Below are positions 44,178-53,847 of a DNA stretch of 64,000 bases, piece by piece. Position numbers and translations under genes: made by a program. Origin of the DNA: JBNAVJ01 sp049700455 (lineage in GTDB: Bacteria > Bacteroidota > Ignavibacteria > Tepidaquicellales > Tepidaquicellaceae); assembly GCA_049700455.1 (NCBI GenBank), contig JBNAVJ010000001.1, forward strand, positions 434,001 to 498,000, read 5' to 3'. The first letter of the stretch is position 1. Each line of letters starts with the position of its first letter. The notes under the pieces were generated by a model, which was not told the DNA's origin, did no database searches, and saw only the letters and a program-made list of their open reading frames with translations.

Positions 44178-45593
44178 CTATGTTTTTTCTAATTGTACTA
44201 TATTTTCAATGTGATATGTATGAGGAAACATATCCACTGGTTGAATACTTGTTATTTTATATTTCCCCTTTTCACATATAACCTTTAAATCACGTGCCTG
44301 CGTTATAGGATTACAACTTATGTAACAAATTTTTTCAATATCTAATTCTGTTAATAAACTGCATACTTTTGGATGCAGTCCTGAACGTGGAGGATCAAGA
44401 ATTATCTTATTATACTTATTATACAGATTTTTCTTAACTAAAGTTTCAAGAAACTCCTTAATATCTGCTTTTATAAAGTGTACGTTATGAATATCATTAA
44501 GCGAGGCGTTGTCTATAGCATTTAAAACTGCGTCGTCAACCAACTCAACTCCTGTTACCTCGTTTACTAAATCTGCAATAAAGAGGGATATAGAACCAGC
44601 GCCACAGTACAAATCAAGTATATTATCTTCTTTGTTAAGCTTTAATCCTGCTTCTGCAGTTGAAAATAAACGTTCAGCCTGTAATGAGTTGGGTTGAAAA
44701 AAGGAGTTTCCTGAAATCTTATATTTGATAAATTTCCTGCTGTTATTGAGTATTTCATAAATGTGTCCCGATCCCCAAATCGTAAATTCCGATTCCGCAT
44801 AGGCAACCTGAGCTTTCTTTGTGCTAAGAGAGTTTACAAAGGTTGTAACTTCAGGGAAATTAATCCTCAGGGTATCTGCTAGTTCTTTTATTAATGTATC
44901 ATTATAGTTATAAGTAATAAGATTTACGAGTAAATCTCCAGTATATTTACTATTTCGGATAATTAAGAATCTGAGATACCCGGAGTGCATTTTAGTTGAA
45001 TAAACAGATACATTTCTTTTCCTGAAAAAATCCCGTATGAAATTTACAAGTTGAAAACTTAACTCTGACTGCAAAAAACACTCTTCAATATTTAAAATCT
45101 TAGAATGGAATTTGGGAATGTGCAAGCCTAAAGCAACGCAACTCTCTTTTTTCTTGTTTGAATTTTCAATCCACTCATCGTCGGAAAAAGAAAATTCCAT
45201 TTTGTTTCTATAAAAATAGTATTGAGGAGAGCCAAGGGGGGGAAAGATGGTTAAGTTTGAAAATTTCCCAATCTTTTCAAAAGCATTTTTTACAATTTCT
45301 AATTTAAAATTTAGCTGTTTTTCGTACGATAGAGATTGGAGTTTGCAGCCCCCACAAACTCCAAAATGTTTACACTTTGGTGCTACTCGATATGGAGATG
45401 GAGTAATGAGTTCTTCAACAAGAGCTTCAGCGTAATTTGATTTTTTTTTCTTGATTTTAACTCGGACAACATCTCCAGGTAAGGCGTTGTCTACAAAAAT
45501 AACAAAATTACTATTAAGAATATGAGAAATACCTTTCCCTTCAGTACTTAGAGATTGTATGTTTACAACAAATTCATCTTTTACTTTTATCAT
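44178..45593 (-). CDS. 23S rRNA (uracil-5-)-methyltransferase, RlmD/RumA type
   Basis: 471 residues. An N-terminal TRAM domain (about 1-60) is followed by a [4Fe-4S]-type cluster with Cys74, Cys80, Cys83 and probably Cys172. The SAM domain has LDLYCGAGSISL, the Asn-Pro-like ILDPPRSGLHPKV and the nucleophile region YISCNPITQARDL. It methylates uracil C5 in 23S rRNA or possibly tRNA (RlmD, RlmCD or TrmA-like); the exact site is not deducible. It overlaps the TlpA-like gene by one base. Confidence 0.92.
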   Translation of the reverse strand: MIKVKDEFVVNIQSLSTEGKGISHILNSNFVIFVDNALPGDVVRVKIKKKKSNYAEALVEELITPSPYRVAPKCKHFGVCGGCKLQSLSYEKQLNFKLEIVKNAFEKIGKFSNLTIFPPLGSPQYYFYRNKMEFSFSDDEWIENSNKKKESCVALGLHIPKFHSKILNIEECFLQSELSFQLVNFIRDFFRKRNVSVYSTKMHSGYLRFLIIRNSKYTGDLLVNLITYNYNDTLIKELADTLRINFPEVTTFVNSLSTKKAQVAYAESEFTIWGSGHIYEILNNSRKFIKYKISGNSFFQPNSLQAERLFSTAEAGLKLNKEDNILDLYCGAGSISLFIADLVNEVTGVELVDDAVLNAIDNASLNDIHNVHFIKADIKEFLETLVKKNLYNKYNKIILDPPRSGLHPKVCSLLTELDIEKICYISCNPITQARDLKVICEKGKYKITSIQPVDMFPHTYHIENIVQLEKT

Positions 45594-46843
45594 TACTGTT
45601 CACGAAGGAGTTTTTCTATGAAGTTGATAATTTCGGATTTGAGTTTATCGTAATATTTGCCGGTACCGGGTCCGGAAAACCCTGTATATACTTTTCGAAC
45701 TGAATGCTTTTTATCAAGATATATTGTTGTAGGATAACCTTTAAAATCGGTTAAAAACGGTAGTGTAGTTAATACATTATTTTTACCCACTTCCCCTGCG
45801 TATAGAAATTCATACTTTGCTTGTAAATCGTGCTTGAACTTTTCTATTCTTTGTTTAGATTGTAAAAAGTCTTTAGATTCAAAACATAATCCAATAATTT
45901 CAAATCCACGGTCCTTATAATTGTCATATAATTGTGCAAAAAATCGTGTTTCATCCATACAGTTTGGGCACCACGAACCCATTACTTGTAAAATAGTCAC
46001 TTTTCCCTTATACCTTTCGTCTTCAAGTGATAAGGGATTATTATTCAGGTCGTTAAGTCTAATATCAATTGTGTGGTATCCTGGACGAACAGTAACTTCA
46101 GACTCCGGGTTAGGGAGTTCGGCGTTAGGGTTTTTTACTGCGACCCATTTTTCCTGCCAATTAGGACTTCCCACAAGGATTCCATTTTCAATGGTTGTGC
46201 TGTCTTTTATATCCGCTTTAAAAAGCAAGGTGTGTGAACCATCTACACACGACATAAATATTTTATTACCGGAGACAGTTCCCTCTAAGAATCTAAAGTC
46301 ACCTGAAGTAGAAAGAAAAGTTCCCTTAATATAAGTTCCCTGTTGTTCAAAAATTCCTATAATTTTATACTCGTCTTTTTCTCCTGGCTGAACGCTTGTT
46401 TCCCATTTGCCTGTGATATTATATTGAGGTTTTTCCTCGCCAATAAAAAATCTATCTTTTACATTCCCTTTTGCATAAAAAGGCATATTATAATTTGAGC
46501 GACTTCCAAAATGAATGTATTCTCCTATAAGCGAATCAGGAGATAAAATCTTTGCTCGTATTTCATCTTTAAAAACCGGCATTTTTATAATAAGTGAGTC
46601 GTTTGAAATAACCACTTCTTTGACCTCAATTTTTTCTTCTGCATTCGTAATTGTGATAGTGTAATTATCTTGATTAGATAAAACAGAAAAGGAAAAAGGA
46701 ACTTCATTTTTTAAACTGTTTGTTTGAATTATAATTACACCTCTCCAGTTCCCTTCGAGTAATTTGGACTTCTTTCCACAATTTAAAACAGAAAAGAATA
46801 TTAGTAAAATTAAGCAACCAGTTTTAACTATACGCATAATCAT
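45593..46843 (-). CDS. TlpA-like thioredoxin-domain lipoprotein
   Basis: 416 residues. The signal ends in a lipobox, FFSVLNCGK (Cys22), so it is a lipoprotein. The middle (about 30-250) is a beta-rich region typical of Bacteroidota TlpA-like proteins. The C-terminal thioredoxin domain has the redox motif CPNC at 292-295 (GSWCPNC). Such proteins reduce extracytoplasmic disulfides, for example in cytochrome maturation; the partner is unknown. It follows the TonB receptor by 199 bp and overlaps the RlmD-like gene by one base. Confidence 0.88.
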   Translation of the reverse strand: MIMRIVKTGCLILLIFFSVLNCGKKSKLLEGNWRGVIIIQTNSLKNEVPFSFSVLSNQDNYTITITNAEEKIEVKEVVISNDSLIIKMPVFKDEIRAKILSPDSLIGEYIHFGSRSNYNMPFYAKGNVKDRFFIGEEKPQYNITGKWETSVQPGEKDEYKIIGIFEQQGTYIKGTFLSTSGDFRFLEGTVSGNKIFMSCVDGSHTLLFKADIKDSTTIENGILVGSPNWQEKWVAVKNPNAELPNPESEVTVRPGYHTIDIRLNDLNNNPLSLEDERYKGKVTILQVMGSWCPNCMDETRFFAQLYDNYKDRGFEIIGLCFESKDFLQSKQRIEKFKHDLQAKYEFLYAGEVGKNNVLTTLPFLTDFKGYPTTIYLDKKHSVRKVYTGFSGPGTGKYYDKLKSEIINFIEKLLREQ

Positions 46844-47042
46844 TCTTTGAATAATAAACTAATCAAAGCAAAGTATTAATACAAGACTCATTTTTGAGAA
46901 ATTCTTTTATTACATTTATAAATTGTAATCAATGTTTGTTCTAAACCTACAAATTGCTATTGTTGTTATAAAAATGGAGATCTACTATTGAGAAATTAAG
47001 AACTTCACAGACAAGGTTTAGTGTATCTATTTATATTTTTAT
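46844..47042. other. Intergenic region between the TonB receptor and TlpA-like genes
   Basis: 199 AT-rich bases with no reading frame. A promoter for the downstream TlpA-like gene is expected; I cannot name a convincing -35/-10 pair. Confidence 0.3.
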
Positions 47043-49487
47043 CTAGAAATCAAAAGAGGCTTGCAAATAAAAGTTCCTGGGAAGATATGTTCCCCCAAAC
47101 ATTTCATAATGTTTCTCGTTAAAGAGATTATATACAAATGCTCCAAGCTGAAAATGCTTCCCGATGTGGTATCCTATACTCAGGTTTATGATTTTGTATA
47201 CGGGTACAGATCCTCTATAAGCTCCAGCAAGCCAATCGAATTTGTCAGAAAACAGAAAGGAAACACTCGCATCAAATCTTTGAGGGATATTATAGCTTGC
47301 TGACAGGTTTACTCGGTGAGGGGAGGTGTTTGGTAATATGTCAGGATCTTGAGGGTTTTTTTCAATATTAAAATCATAGTAGGAATAATTTGCCCCAAAG
47401 GAAAAATATTCTGTAATATAATAAGAAATATTTGCTTCAATTCCGTATTGCCTAACTGTTCCAATATTTGTATTTGAAACTATAAATGCTGGTAATCCAT
47501 TATAATAGGATAGCCGTGCCTTATCACGGACTGAAAGTTGGGAGTAAACTATTGAGGTAGCAAGATTATTCCACACTGCAAGCGAATCGGGAAGATTGGC
47601 TTGCCAGGCTTTAAAATTTGGATTAACCCCAGGAAGAAAGTTGGTTATAAAATCATTTAAAATATTGTAATATGTATCTATAGTGAAAAACAATCTACCT
47701 TTTAAACTCCAGTTGTAACCTAGCTCAAAACCAATGTTTTTTTCAACTTTTAAATTATCATTTCCAACCGCAAAAGCCCTTGTTGCATCGAGGTTGAATT
47801 TGATATTAGGAGAAGTAGACCATCCGGCAAGAACTCTTATAGAATCTGCAACTTTTTGATCAATACCAATTAAAGCAGGTACCGGAGGTCCAGGAATGTT
47901 TATAGCAAATGCTGGAGCATCAGGAGTTAATCTATAAAGCTCTGAATAGTTAGGTCGTTGAAATGATCTGCTTATTGAAAGCCTAAACTGGTGGTTATCT
48001 TGTGGAGTAAACACAAGAGCAAGACGTGGTGATAATTGTGGCTGGTGAATATTTGTTCTGTCAAATCTAAGAGTACCAACTAATTTTAGTTTACTACCGA
48101 ATTTTTGGGTTAGTTGCCCATATACCCCGGTATAATTAGCGTTAACGTCATTTGGAATAGAGGTACCATATGTTCTTATATTTTGAAACTGTTGTGATAA
48201 ACCGAGTATAAGATGAGTAAGTTGACTTTGATTTGGGAAAAAATTGTATTGAGCTTCTATCATAAAATCATCACTATTATCAAGCAATGGAGACCCTAAC
48301 TTATTTCCAGCCCGCGGTAGCAATAACCACATTGTGTCTACTGCGTGTCTTTTCATATAGTGGGTGTGGAAATAAAAATTGTCGTTGCTAAAGGAAAACA
48401 TAAAATAAGGACGTTCTGTGTTTTTCACGAGGGTTCTTCCAAGTCCAAAGACAAAAGCTTCATTTCCATTGTTAGAATATCCCCCTTCCACTCTTAATTT
48501 ATTATTTTGCTTAAAATCATAGTCTATTCTGACAGTTCCGTAGTTTGAAAACACATTTCTTTCTTCATCATATATCGGTCTTGCCTCAATAATTAAGCCC
48601 GGATATTCAAGATACTTTACGGAATCACGTCTGTGAGCAAGATTTAGAGAAGACGATCTTCCAAGTGTTATTTTATAGGAAAACCTGTTTGTTATTACCC
48701 CGGCATTTCGGACATCGATTCTATAAGTTTTATAATCACCCCCTAGTAAAGAAATTCTTGTCCCAAGAACTTCTCGTGGGGAGTAAGAAGTTAAACTTAA
48801 TACTCCATTAAATGCATTTGCGCCATAGAGAGATGCAGAAGGTCCTTTAATAAATTCTATTTTTGAATAATCATCAAGAGAATAAGGAAATGAATTCCAC
48901 TCAACTGCCCCAAGCAAAGGCATAGAAACATCCCTACCATCTTGTAAAACAAGAACCCTACGATTTAACCCTGAGTTGAAGCCACGCGTGTTAACAATAA
49001 AGTCAGATGCTCCATTTCTTAAAACATCTACGCCGGGTAAACCACTAAGAGCTGTTGCAATTTGGTTTGTTCTTGAGGCAATGTTAATTTTATCCTGATA
49101 AAGGACTACGGCGGAAGAAGGAGACTCTGTAATTTTTTCAAACGATTTGGAAACTCCGTAAATAAAAATATCTCCTATTTTGTAACTTTTTGGAATAAGA
49201 TTGATTTCGATGAAATTCTCTTTTTCAGCTTTAACAAGAACCTGTGTTGTAAATGACTCGTAAAAAGAGTCTGCTGGTATATTTATCGTATAAGTTCCTT
49301 CTACTACTGTAAAAATAAAACTTCCATTAGCTTCAGTTTTTATATTTTGCCCAATTTCTTTTATTTGGAGTTGCTTCCCTTTTAATGGCTGACCGCTATA
49401 TAAATCTTTAACTAAACCAGTAATAATTCCCTGGGCATAGAGGTTTGTTGTTAGAAACAGTGTGTAAATAGTAAATATTATTTTCAT
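47043..49487 (-). CDS. TonB-dependent outer membrane receptor
   Basis: 814 residues. The signal peptide is MKIIFTIYTLFLTTNLYAQ. A CarboxypepD_reg-like domain (about 20-100, GLVKDLYSGQPLKGKQL) is followed by the plug (TALSGLPGVDVLRNGASDF, then LVLQDGRDVSMPLLGAVEW and IKGPSASLYGANAFNGV). The rest is a 22-strand-type barrel with an aromatic final strand, RNFYLQASFDF. The ligand is unknown. It starts 11 nt after the broken MFS gene; together they may form a transport unit. Confidence 0.93.
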   Translation of the reverse strand: MKIIFTIYTLFLTTNLYAQGIITGLVKDLYSGQPLKGKQLQIKEIGQNIKTEANGSFIFTVVEGTYTINIPADSFYESFTTQVLVKAEKENFIEINLIPKSYKIGDIFIYGVSKSFEKITESPSSAVVLYQDKINIASRTNQIATALSGLPGVDVLRNGASDFIVNTRGFNSGLNRRVLVLQDGRDVSMPLLGAVEWNSFPYSLDDYSKIEFIKGPSASLYGANAFNGVLSLTSYSPREVLGTRISLLGGDYKTYRIDVRNAGVITNRFSYKITLGRSSSLNLAHRRDSVKYLEYPGLIIEARPIYDEERNVFSNYGTVRIDYDFKQNNKLRVEGGYSNNGNEAFVFGLGRTLVKNTERPYFMFSFSNDNFYFHTHYMKRHAVDTMWLLLPRAGNKLGSPLLDNSDDFMIEAQYNFFPNQSQLTHLILGLSQQFQNIRTYGTSIPNDVNANYTGVYGQLTQKFGSKLKLVGTLRFDRTNIHQPQLSPRLALVFTPQDNHQFRLSISRSFQRPNYSELYRLTPDAPAFAINIPGPPVPALIGIDQKVADSIRVLAGWSTSPNIKFNLDATRAFAVGNDNLKVEKNIGFELGYNWSLKGRLFFTIDTYYNILNDFITNFLPGVNPNFKAWQANLPDSLAVWNNLATSIVYSQLSVRDKARLSYYNGLPAFIVSNTNIGTVRQYGIEANISYYITEYFSFGANYSYYDFNIEKNPQDPDILPNTSPHRVNLSASYNIPQRFDASVSFLFSDKFDWLAGAYRGSVPVYKIINLSIGYHIGKHFQLGAFVYNLFNEKHYEMFGGTYLPRNFYLQASFDF

Positions 49488-49498
49488 AAATATAACAA

Positions 49499-50661
49499 TT
49501 ACTTGTTTTTAAATATAAATTGGGAAAAAACGATAAGGAAAATACTCAAAAATGCTGAAAAATAAAACACAAAATTTATGGTTATACCTGTATCTGAGAA
49601 TAAAAATAAAACACCTCCAGAAATTAAAGGACCAGCGGTTTGTCCAATCTGAGATATGGTTCGATTCACAAAAACTATTCCAGCCCGGTGAGTTTGGGGT
49701 ACTAATCTGATAATAATAGCCTGTATATTAGGTAGATTAAGTCCGTGCCCAACCCCAAAAAGTACAGTAGCCACAAAAAGAAAATACCATTCAAGAACAA
49801 GAGTTACTATAACTATAAATAAAGCGATTGTATATAAAGTAAAAGATATAAAAAAAAGCCTTACAAATGAGATTTTTCTAACTAAAGTACCAAAAAAAGT
49901 GAAAATATTGATGTTGTTAATGACATTGAAGAAAGTGTAATTCCAATAACAAAGGGTTCTGTGTTAAATTTCTGAACCATTAATAAAGGAAGGTATGTCC
50001 ATAGTGAACCGAAAAGCACAATATATGTTAAAAAATTAATGAAAAATATCTTAATTAGGTCTTTATTTTTAAGAATTATTACAAAATTTCTGATATAATT
50101 TTCAGGAGTTTCTTGAATAGGTATTTTTTCTTTAAAACTTAATAGTAGCCATATAAAAATTAAAAGTGCTAAGGAAGGAAGAACAAATACTAAGCTCCAA
50201 TGAAAATTAGCCAGAATACCTGCAAGAAAAGGAAACACAGTGATACCTAAGTTCAAAACGCTGTTATTATAACCCAGTATTTTTTCACGTTTGTCTTTGT
50301 TGAACAGATCTCCTATGAGCGTTATGTTTATTGCACCAAGAGGAGCAGCGCCAATCCCGGAAAGAAATCTGAATATTATTAAGAGATGGAAATCTCTTGC
50401 AAAAAAGGAAAGAACACTAAAAAACCCAGGAATAAAGACAGATGGAAACAAAATAAGCTTGCATCCAAATTTGTCTGAAATTCCCCCCAAAAGGGGAGTT
50501 AGTATTATTCCAGGTAAAGTAAAAACGGAAACAAGTATTCCGATTTTTTCTTTTGAAATATTAAGATCGGTAGCAATTAATGGAAGTGCAGGAGTTATTG
50601 CTACAATTCCGACAACCGTCATTAAACTGATTGAAAAAACAAAAGCTACATTTCTATGCAT
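49499..50661 (-). pseudogene. MFS transporter with a single frameshift in a homopolymer run
   Basis: From the ATG at 50661, MHRNVAFVFSISLMTVV opens a normal MFS protein with DKFGCKL between TM2 and TM3. It stays open to SIFSLF, then runs into a stop at 49882 (TAG). One frame over, the protein continues without interruption (GTLVRKISFVRLF, then FGVGHGLNLPNIQA) to the stop at 49499. The shift is in a run of seven T (minus strand; A at 49892-49898). Eight T would restore about 388 residues. It is either a real mutation, slippage or a sequencing error. It begins 8 nt after menA. Confidence 0.8.
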
Positions 50662-50668
50662 CCAAAAA

Positions 50669-51553
50669 CTATTTTGCAAGTAATAAAGTTAATGTGGAAA
50701 TTCCATAAAGAAATAGTAAACCACCAGTTTGTGCAAGAATTTTATTTAAATTTTTACCGGAAGAATTGAAAAGTTGAACACATAGAACAATAGAGATGGG
50801 AAAAACCAAAAGAGGGGATAAAAAATAAATATTTTTAGTAATTATAAATAATACAATAGGGACCAGAAAAGCTAGGAAATTTAGAAAAACATAAAGAATC
50901 TTTGAAGCTTGTTCCCCAAGTATTATGGCAAGTGTAATTTTACCGGCGTTTTTATCTGTTTCTATATCTCGAATATTATTAACACCCAAAATATTCATAG
51001 ATAGAAAACCCGGGGCAAGTGAGGCAATAAAAATTTCGAGTGTTAGTTTTTGTGTTTGTAAGTAATAAGTCCCTGTAACTGCTACAATACCAAAGAATAT
51101 TAGAACAAAGATGTCACTAATGCCTTTATAGGCAAGTGGATATGGGCCCCCGCTATAAAAGAAAGCAAAAACTAAAGATAGACTTCCTACAATAAAAATT
51201 ATTATCCCACCCCCCATAAACACTAAAATCATTCCAGACATTAACGCAATAAAAAACAATATCTTAATTGCCTTAATCATAATGTCAGTTTGAATCAATC
51301 CCGAAGCAACAACTCGGCGAGGTCCCAACCTATTAGTATTATCAACCCCCTTTTTAAAATCGTAAACTTCGTTGACAAAATTTGTTATGATTTGAATTAA
51401 AAGAGCACAAATGCTTGTCAGAAGAAAAATTGTGAAATTGAAATAATTTTCATAAGTAGCCATAACTGTTCCTATAAGAACCGGTACGAAACTGGCTGCA
51501 AGGGTCTTTGGTCTGGTTGCTTCTATCCATACTTTGAATTTTGAGTAATTCAT
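50669..51553 (-). CDS. menA: 1,4-dihydroxy-2-naphthoate polyprenyltransferase
   Basis: 294 residues from the ATG at 51553; a TTG six codons earlier is less likely. A UbiA-family membrane prenyltransferase attaching the isoprenoid tail in menaquinone synthesis. The start WIEATRPKTLAASFVPVLIG is typical of MenA. The first Asp-rich motif is NFVNEVYDFKKGVDN and the second NNIRDIETDKNAGK. About eight to nine transmembrane segments. It is the first gene of a run with the MFS and TonB receptor genes. Menaquinone fits the quinone-dependent PyrD. Confidence 0.94.
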   Translation of the reverse strand: MNYSKFKVWIEATRPKTLAASFVPVLIGTVMATYENYFNFTIFLLTSICALLIQIITNFVNEVYDFKKGVDNTNRLGPRRVVASGLIQTDIMIKAIKILFFIALMSGMILVFMGGGIIIFIVGSLSLVFAFFYSGGPYPLAYKGISDIFVLIFFGIVAVTGTYYLQTQKLTLEIFIASLAPGFLSMNILGVNNIRDIETDKNAGKITLAIILGEQASKILYVFLNFLAFLVPIVLFIITKNIYFLSPLLVFPISIVLCVQLFNSSGKNLNKILAQTGGLLFLYGISTLTLLLAK

Positions 51554-51797
51554 ATATAAAAATACATACAAGGCTCTGCAAAAACAATGAACTTTAGTTT
51601 TATAAAAGAAGCTAACAAATTAAATTACGGACAGGATACTTTCCAAAAGAATCTTTATCAAAAACTCCCCTTAAAGTTTTTTGCTTATGGCTAAGATATT
51701 AAAAAAGAAAAACCCACAATAGAAGTACTAAACCTAAAAGAATTATCAATTGAATTTATAAGATAAATAACATATTTTAATTAAAACTTTTAAGGAA
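51554..51797. other. Divergent spacer between menA and the lipoprotein gene
   Basis: 244 AT-rich bases between divergent starts. Rightward, TTGAAT (51750-51755), a 17-base spacer and TATTTT (51773-51778) form a plausible promoter for the lipoprotein gene, which has an AAGGAA upstream of its ATG. No leftward promoter could be named. Confidence 0.4.
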
Positions 51798-52475
51798 ATG
51801 AAACCAAAAAATTTTTATTTTATTTTATTATTAACACTTTCCTTTCTTTTATTTTCCTGTCACAAAAAAGAAGAAGAACCCCAACAACAACTTCCACCTC
51901 AAACGGAGATTTCTTCTGATAAGGAAAAAGAATTGAGAGATAAGGAGGAACTTCTCAGAATTAAAGAACAGCAACTTAAAGAATGGGAAGAAAGATTAGC
52001 ACAACGTGATTCTGGCAAGACTTTACATATTGAAACAAAAGATACTACAAAACTTACCAAAAAAGATACAGTTAAAGTAAAAGATTTAAAAAAGCAAAAG
52101 TTAGAAGAAAAGGAAAAGGAATTAAACAAGAGACTTGATAATCCGAAAGTTGCTATTGAAGATTACTTGGATTATATAAAAAGGGCAATTAGTGATAGCA
52201 AGACATTCGACGCTAATCTTAAAAAAGCCAGTCAGATTTGGGAAAATCGTTCTTATGAAAGCTTTAAAAAAAGCTATACTGGTGTAAAAAAGTTTGTTGT
52301 GGAAACGGAACCTAAGGTTGTTTCTCAAAAAGGTAACACAGCTACTGTTTCAGTTAAGATTAAACAGACAGTTTCTAAAAATGGAAAGGATGAAGAGAAA
52401 GAAATTACGGTTACCTACAACCTTATTGTAGATGAAAAAGGAAAATGGAAAATCAGAAGCAATATTGTTAAATAA
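51798..52475 (+). CDS. Lipoprotein of unknown function with charged coiled-coil and NTF2-like end
   Basis: 225 residues. The signal ends LTLSFLLFSCHKK, a lipobox at Cys21. Residues about 25-130 are extremely Lys/Glu-rich with heptad-like repeats (KEKELRDKEELLRIKEQQL), predicting a coiled coil. The C-terminus (about 135-225) has VAIEDYLDYIKRAI, then alternating strands (NTATVSVKIKQTV, EITVTYNLIVDEKGKWKI) like NTF2/SnoaL-type periplasmic domains. Function unknown. It lies 13 nt upstream of the SucD-like gene. Confidence 0.8.
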   Translation: MKPKNFYFILLLTLSFLLFSCHKKEEEPQQQLPPQTEISSDKEKELRDKEELLRIKEQQLKEWEERLAQRDSGKTLHIETKDTTKLTKKDTVKVKDLKKQKLEEKEKELNKRLDNPKVAIEDYLDYIKRAISDSKTFDANLKKASQIWENRSYESFKKSYTGVKKFVVETEPKVVSQKGNTATVSVKIKQTVSKNGKDEEKEITVTYNLIVDEKGKWKIRSNIVK

Positions 52476-52488
52476 ATAAATTGGCAAA

Positions 52489-53478
52489 ATGAGCATCTTA
52501 GTCAACAAAAAATCCAGGGTAGTGGTACAAGGTATTACTGGTTCGGAGGGAGCTTTTCACACTACCCAGATGTTGGAATATGGAACAAACATTGTTGGAG
52601 GCGTAACCCCTGGTAAGGGTGGTATGAAGTTTCTTGAGAAGATACCAATTTATAACACGGTAAAGGAAGCAGTATCCGAAACAAAGGCAAATGTTTCCGT
52701 GATTTTTGTACCCCCTGCTTTTGCAGCTGATGCTATTCTTGAAGCGGTTGATGCAGGAATTGAATTGATTGTTTGTATTACAGAAGGAATTCCCACTAAA
52801 GATATGATGACAGTTTATGATTACATTCAGCACCATAATAAAAATGGTAATTCAGTAAGGTTGATAGGACCTAATTGTCCTGGTATTATAACCCCAGGGG
52901 AATGTAAAGTTGGGATTATGCCTGGCTTCATTCATAAGAAAGGTAAAGTAGGAGTTGTGTCACGAAGTGGAACTCTTACCTATGAAGCTGTTGATCAGCT
53001 AACAAAACTTGGAATAGGACAATCAACTTGTATAGGTATTGGAGGAGATCCAGTTATCGGAACGCGATTTATCGATGCAATAAAACTATTCAACGAGGAT
53101 AAAAATACAGAAGCAATTCTATTAATTGGAGAAATTGGAGGTAATGCAGAAGAAGAAGCAGCTTTTTATGTGAAAAAATATGTGAAAAAGCCTGTTATAG
53201 GTTTTATTGCTGGAAAAACAGCTCCACCAGGTAGGCGTATGGGGCACGCGGGGGCTATTATTTCTGGAGGAAAAGGAACTGCTGCTGAAAAGATAGAAGT
53301 GTTAAAAAAGTGTAGAATTACAGTTGTTGATTCTCCTGCCAACATTGGTATTACGGTTAAAACTGCTCTTGAAAAATTTAAGAAAAGACAGAAAAAATCA
53401 GCTAAAAAAAGAAAAAAACTTAGTACTACAAGGAAAAAAACACAAGCTAAAAGTTCTAAGAGGTTAAGAAAAAAATAA
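52489..53478 (+). CDS. sucD: Succinyl-CoA ligase alpha subunit (SucD-like) with basic C-terminal tail
   Basis: 329 residues. SucD-type CoA-binding domain: VVVQGITGSEGAFHTTQML, GGVTPGKGG, then LIGPNCPGIITPGE. The phosphohistidine is His253 in RRMGHAGAI. The SucD fold ends near residue 297. A further 32 residues (298-329) are added, of which 19 are Lys or Arg. SucD with SucC converts succinyl-CoA to succinate with NTP formation; sucC is not adjacent. It is followed by folB after 3 nt. The tail is unusual for this family. Confidence 0.92.
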   Translation: MSILVNKKSRVVVQGITGSEGAFHTTQMLEYGTNIVGGVTPGKGGMKFLEKIPIYNTVKEAVSETKANVSVIFVPPAFAADAILEAVDAGIELIVCITEGIPTKDMMTVYDYIQHHNKNGNSVRLIGPNCPGIITPGECKVGIMPGFIHKKGKVGVVSRSGTLTYEAVDQLTKLGIGQSTCIGIGGDPVIGTRFIDAIKLFNEDKNTEAILLIGEIGGNAEEEAAFYVKKYVKKPVIGFIAGKTAPPGRRMGHAGAIISGGKGTAAEKIEVLKKCRITVVDSPANIGITVKTALEKFKKRQKKSAKKRKKLSTTRKKTQAKSSKRLRKK

Positions 53479-53481
53479 TAC

Positions 53482-53847
53482 TTGAAGTACACAGTAATAA
53501 AAATAAATAATGCAAAATTTTATGCATATCATGGTGATCTTGAGTATGAAAAGAAATACGGGAACCAGTTTGAAGTTGATGTAAAACTAAAATGTGATTT
53601 GTCAGAACTAAAAGATACAGATAAGCTCAGTAACACAGTAGATTATCTTGCTGTATATAATCTACTGAGCGAGATATTTAGTAGTGAAAAATTTAATTTG
53701 CTTGAAACACTAAATCGAAAAATATGTAAAGCTATTCTTGATAAATTTGAACAGGTTGAAGAAGTGGAAGTAAGGGTTAGAAAACCAAACGCACCTTTGG
53801 GAATTATAGATTCTATAGAAGTGGTAAATAAGTTGAAAAGACTTTAA
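53482..53847 (+). CDS. folB: Dihydroneopterin aldolase
   Basis: 121 residues from a TTG 3 nt after the previous stop. T-fold enzyme of folate synthesis: it cleaves dihydroneopterin to hydroxymethyl-dihydropterin. Motifs: NNAKFYAYHGDLEYEKKYGNQF near the N-terminus, NTVDYLAVYNLL in the middle, FNLLETLNRKI, and VEVRVRKPNAPLG. The last base overlaps the folK start, so the two folate genes are coupled. Confidence 0.93.
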   Translation: MKYTVIKINNAKFYAYHGDLEYEKKYGNQFEVDVKLKCDLSELKDTDKLSNTVDYLAVYNLLSEIFSSEKFNLLETLNRKICKAILDKFEQVEEVEVRVRKPNAPLGIIDSIEVVNKLKRL

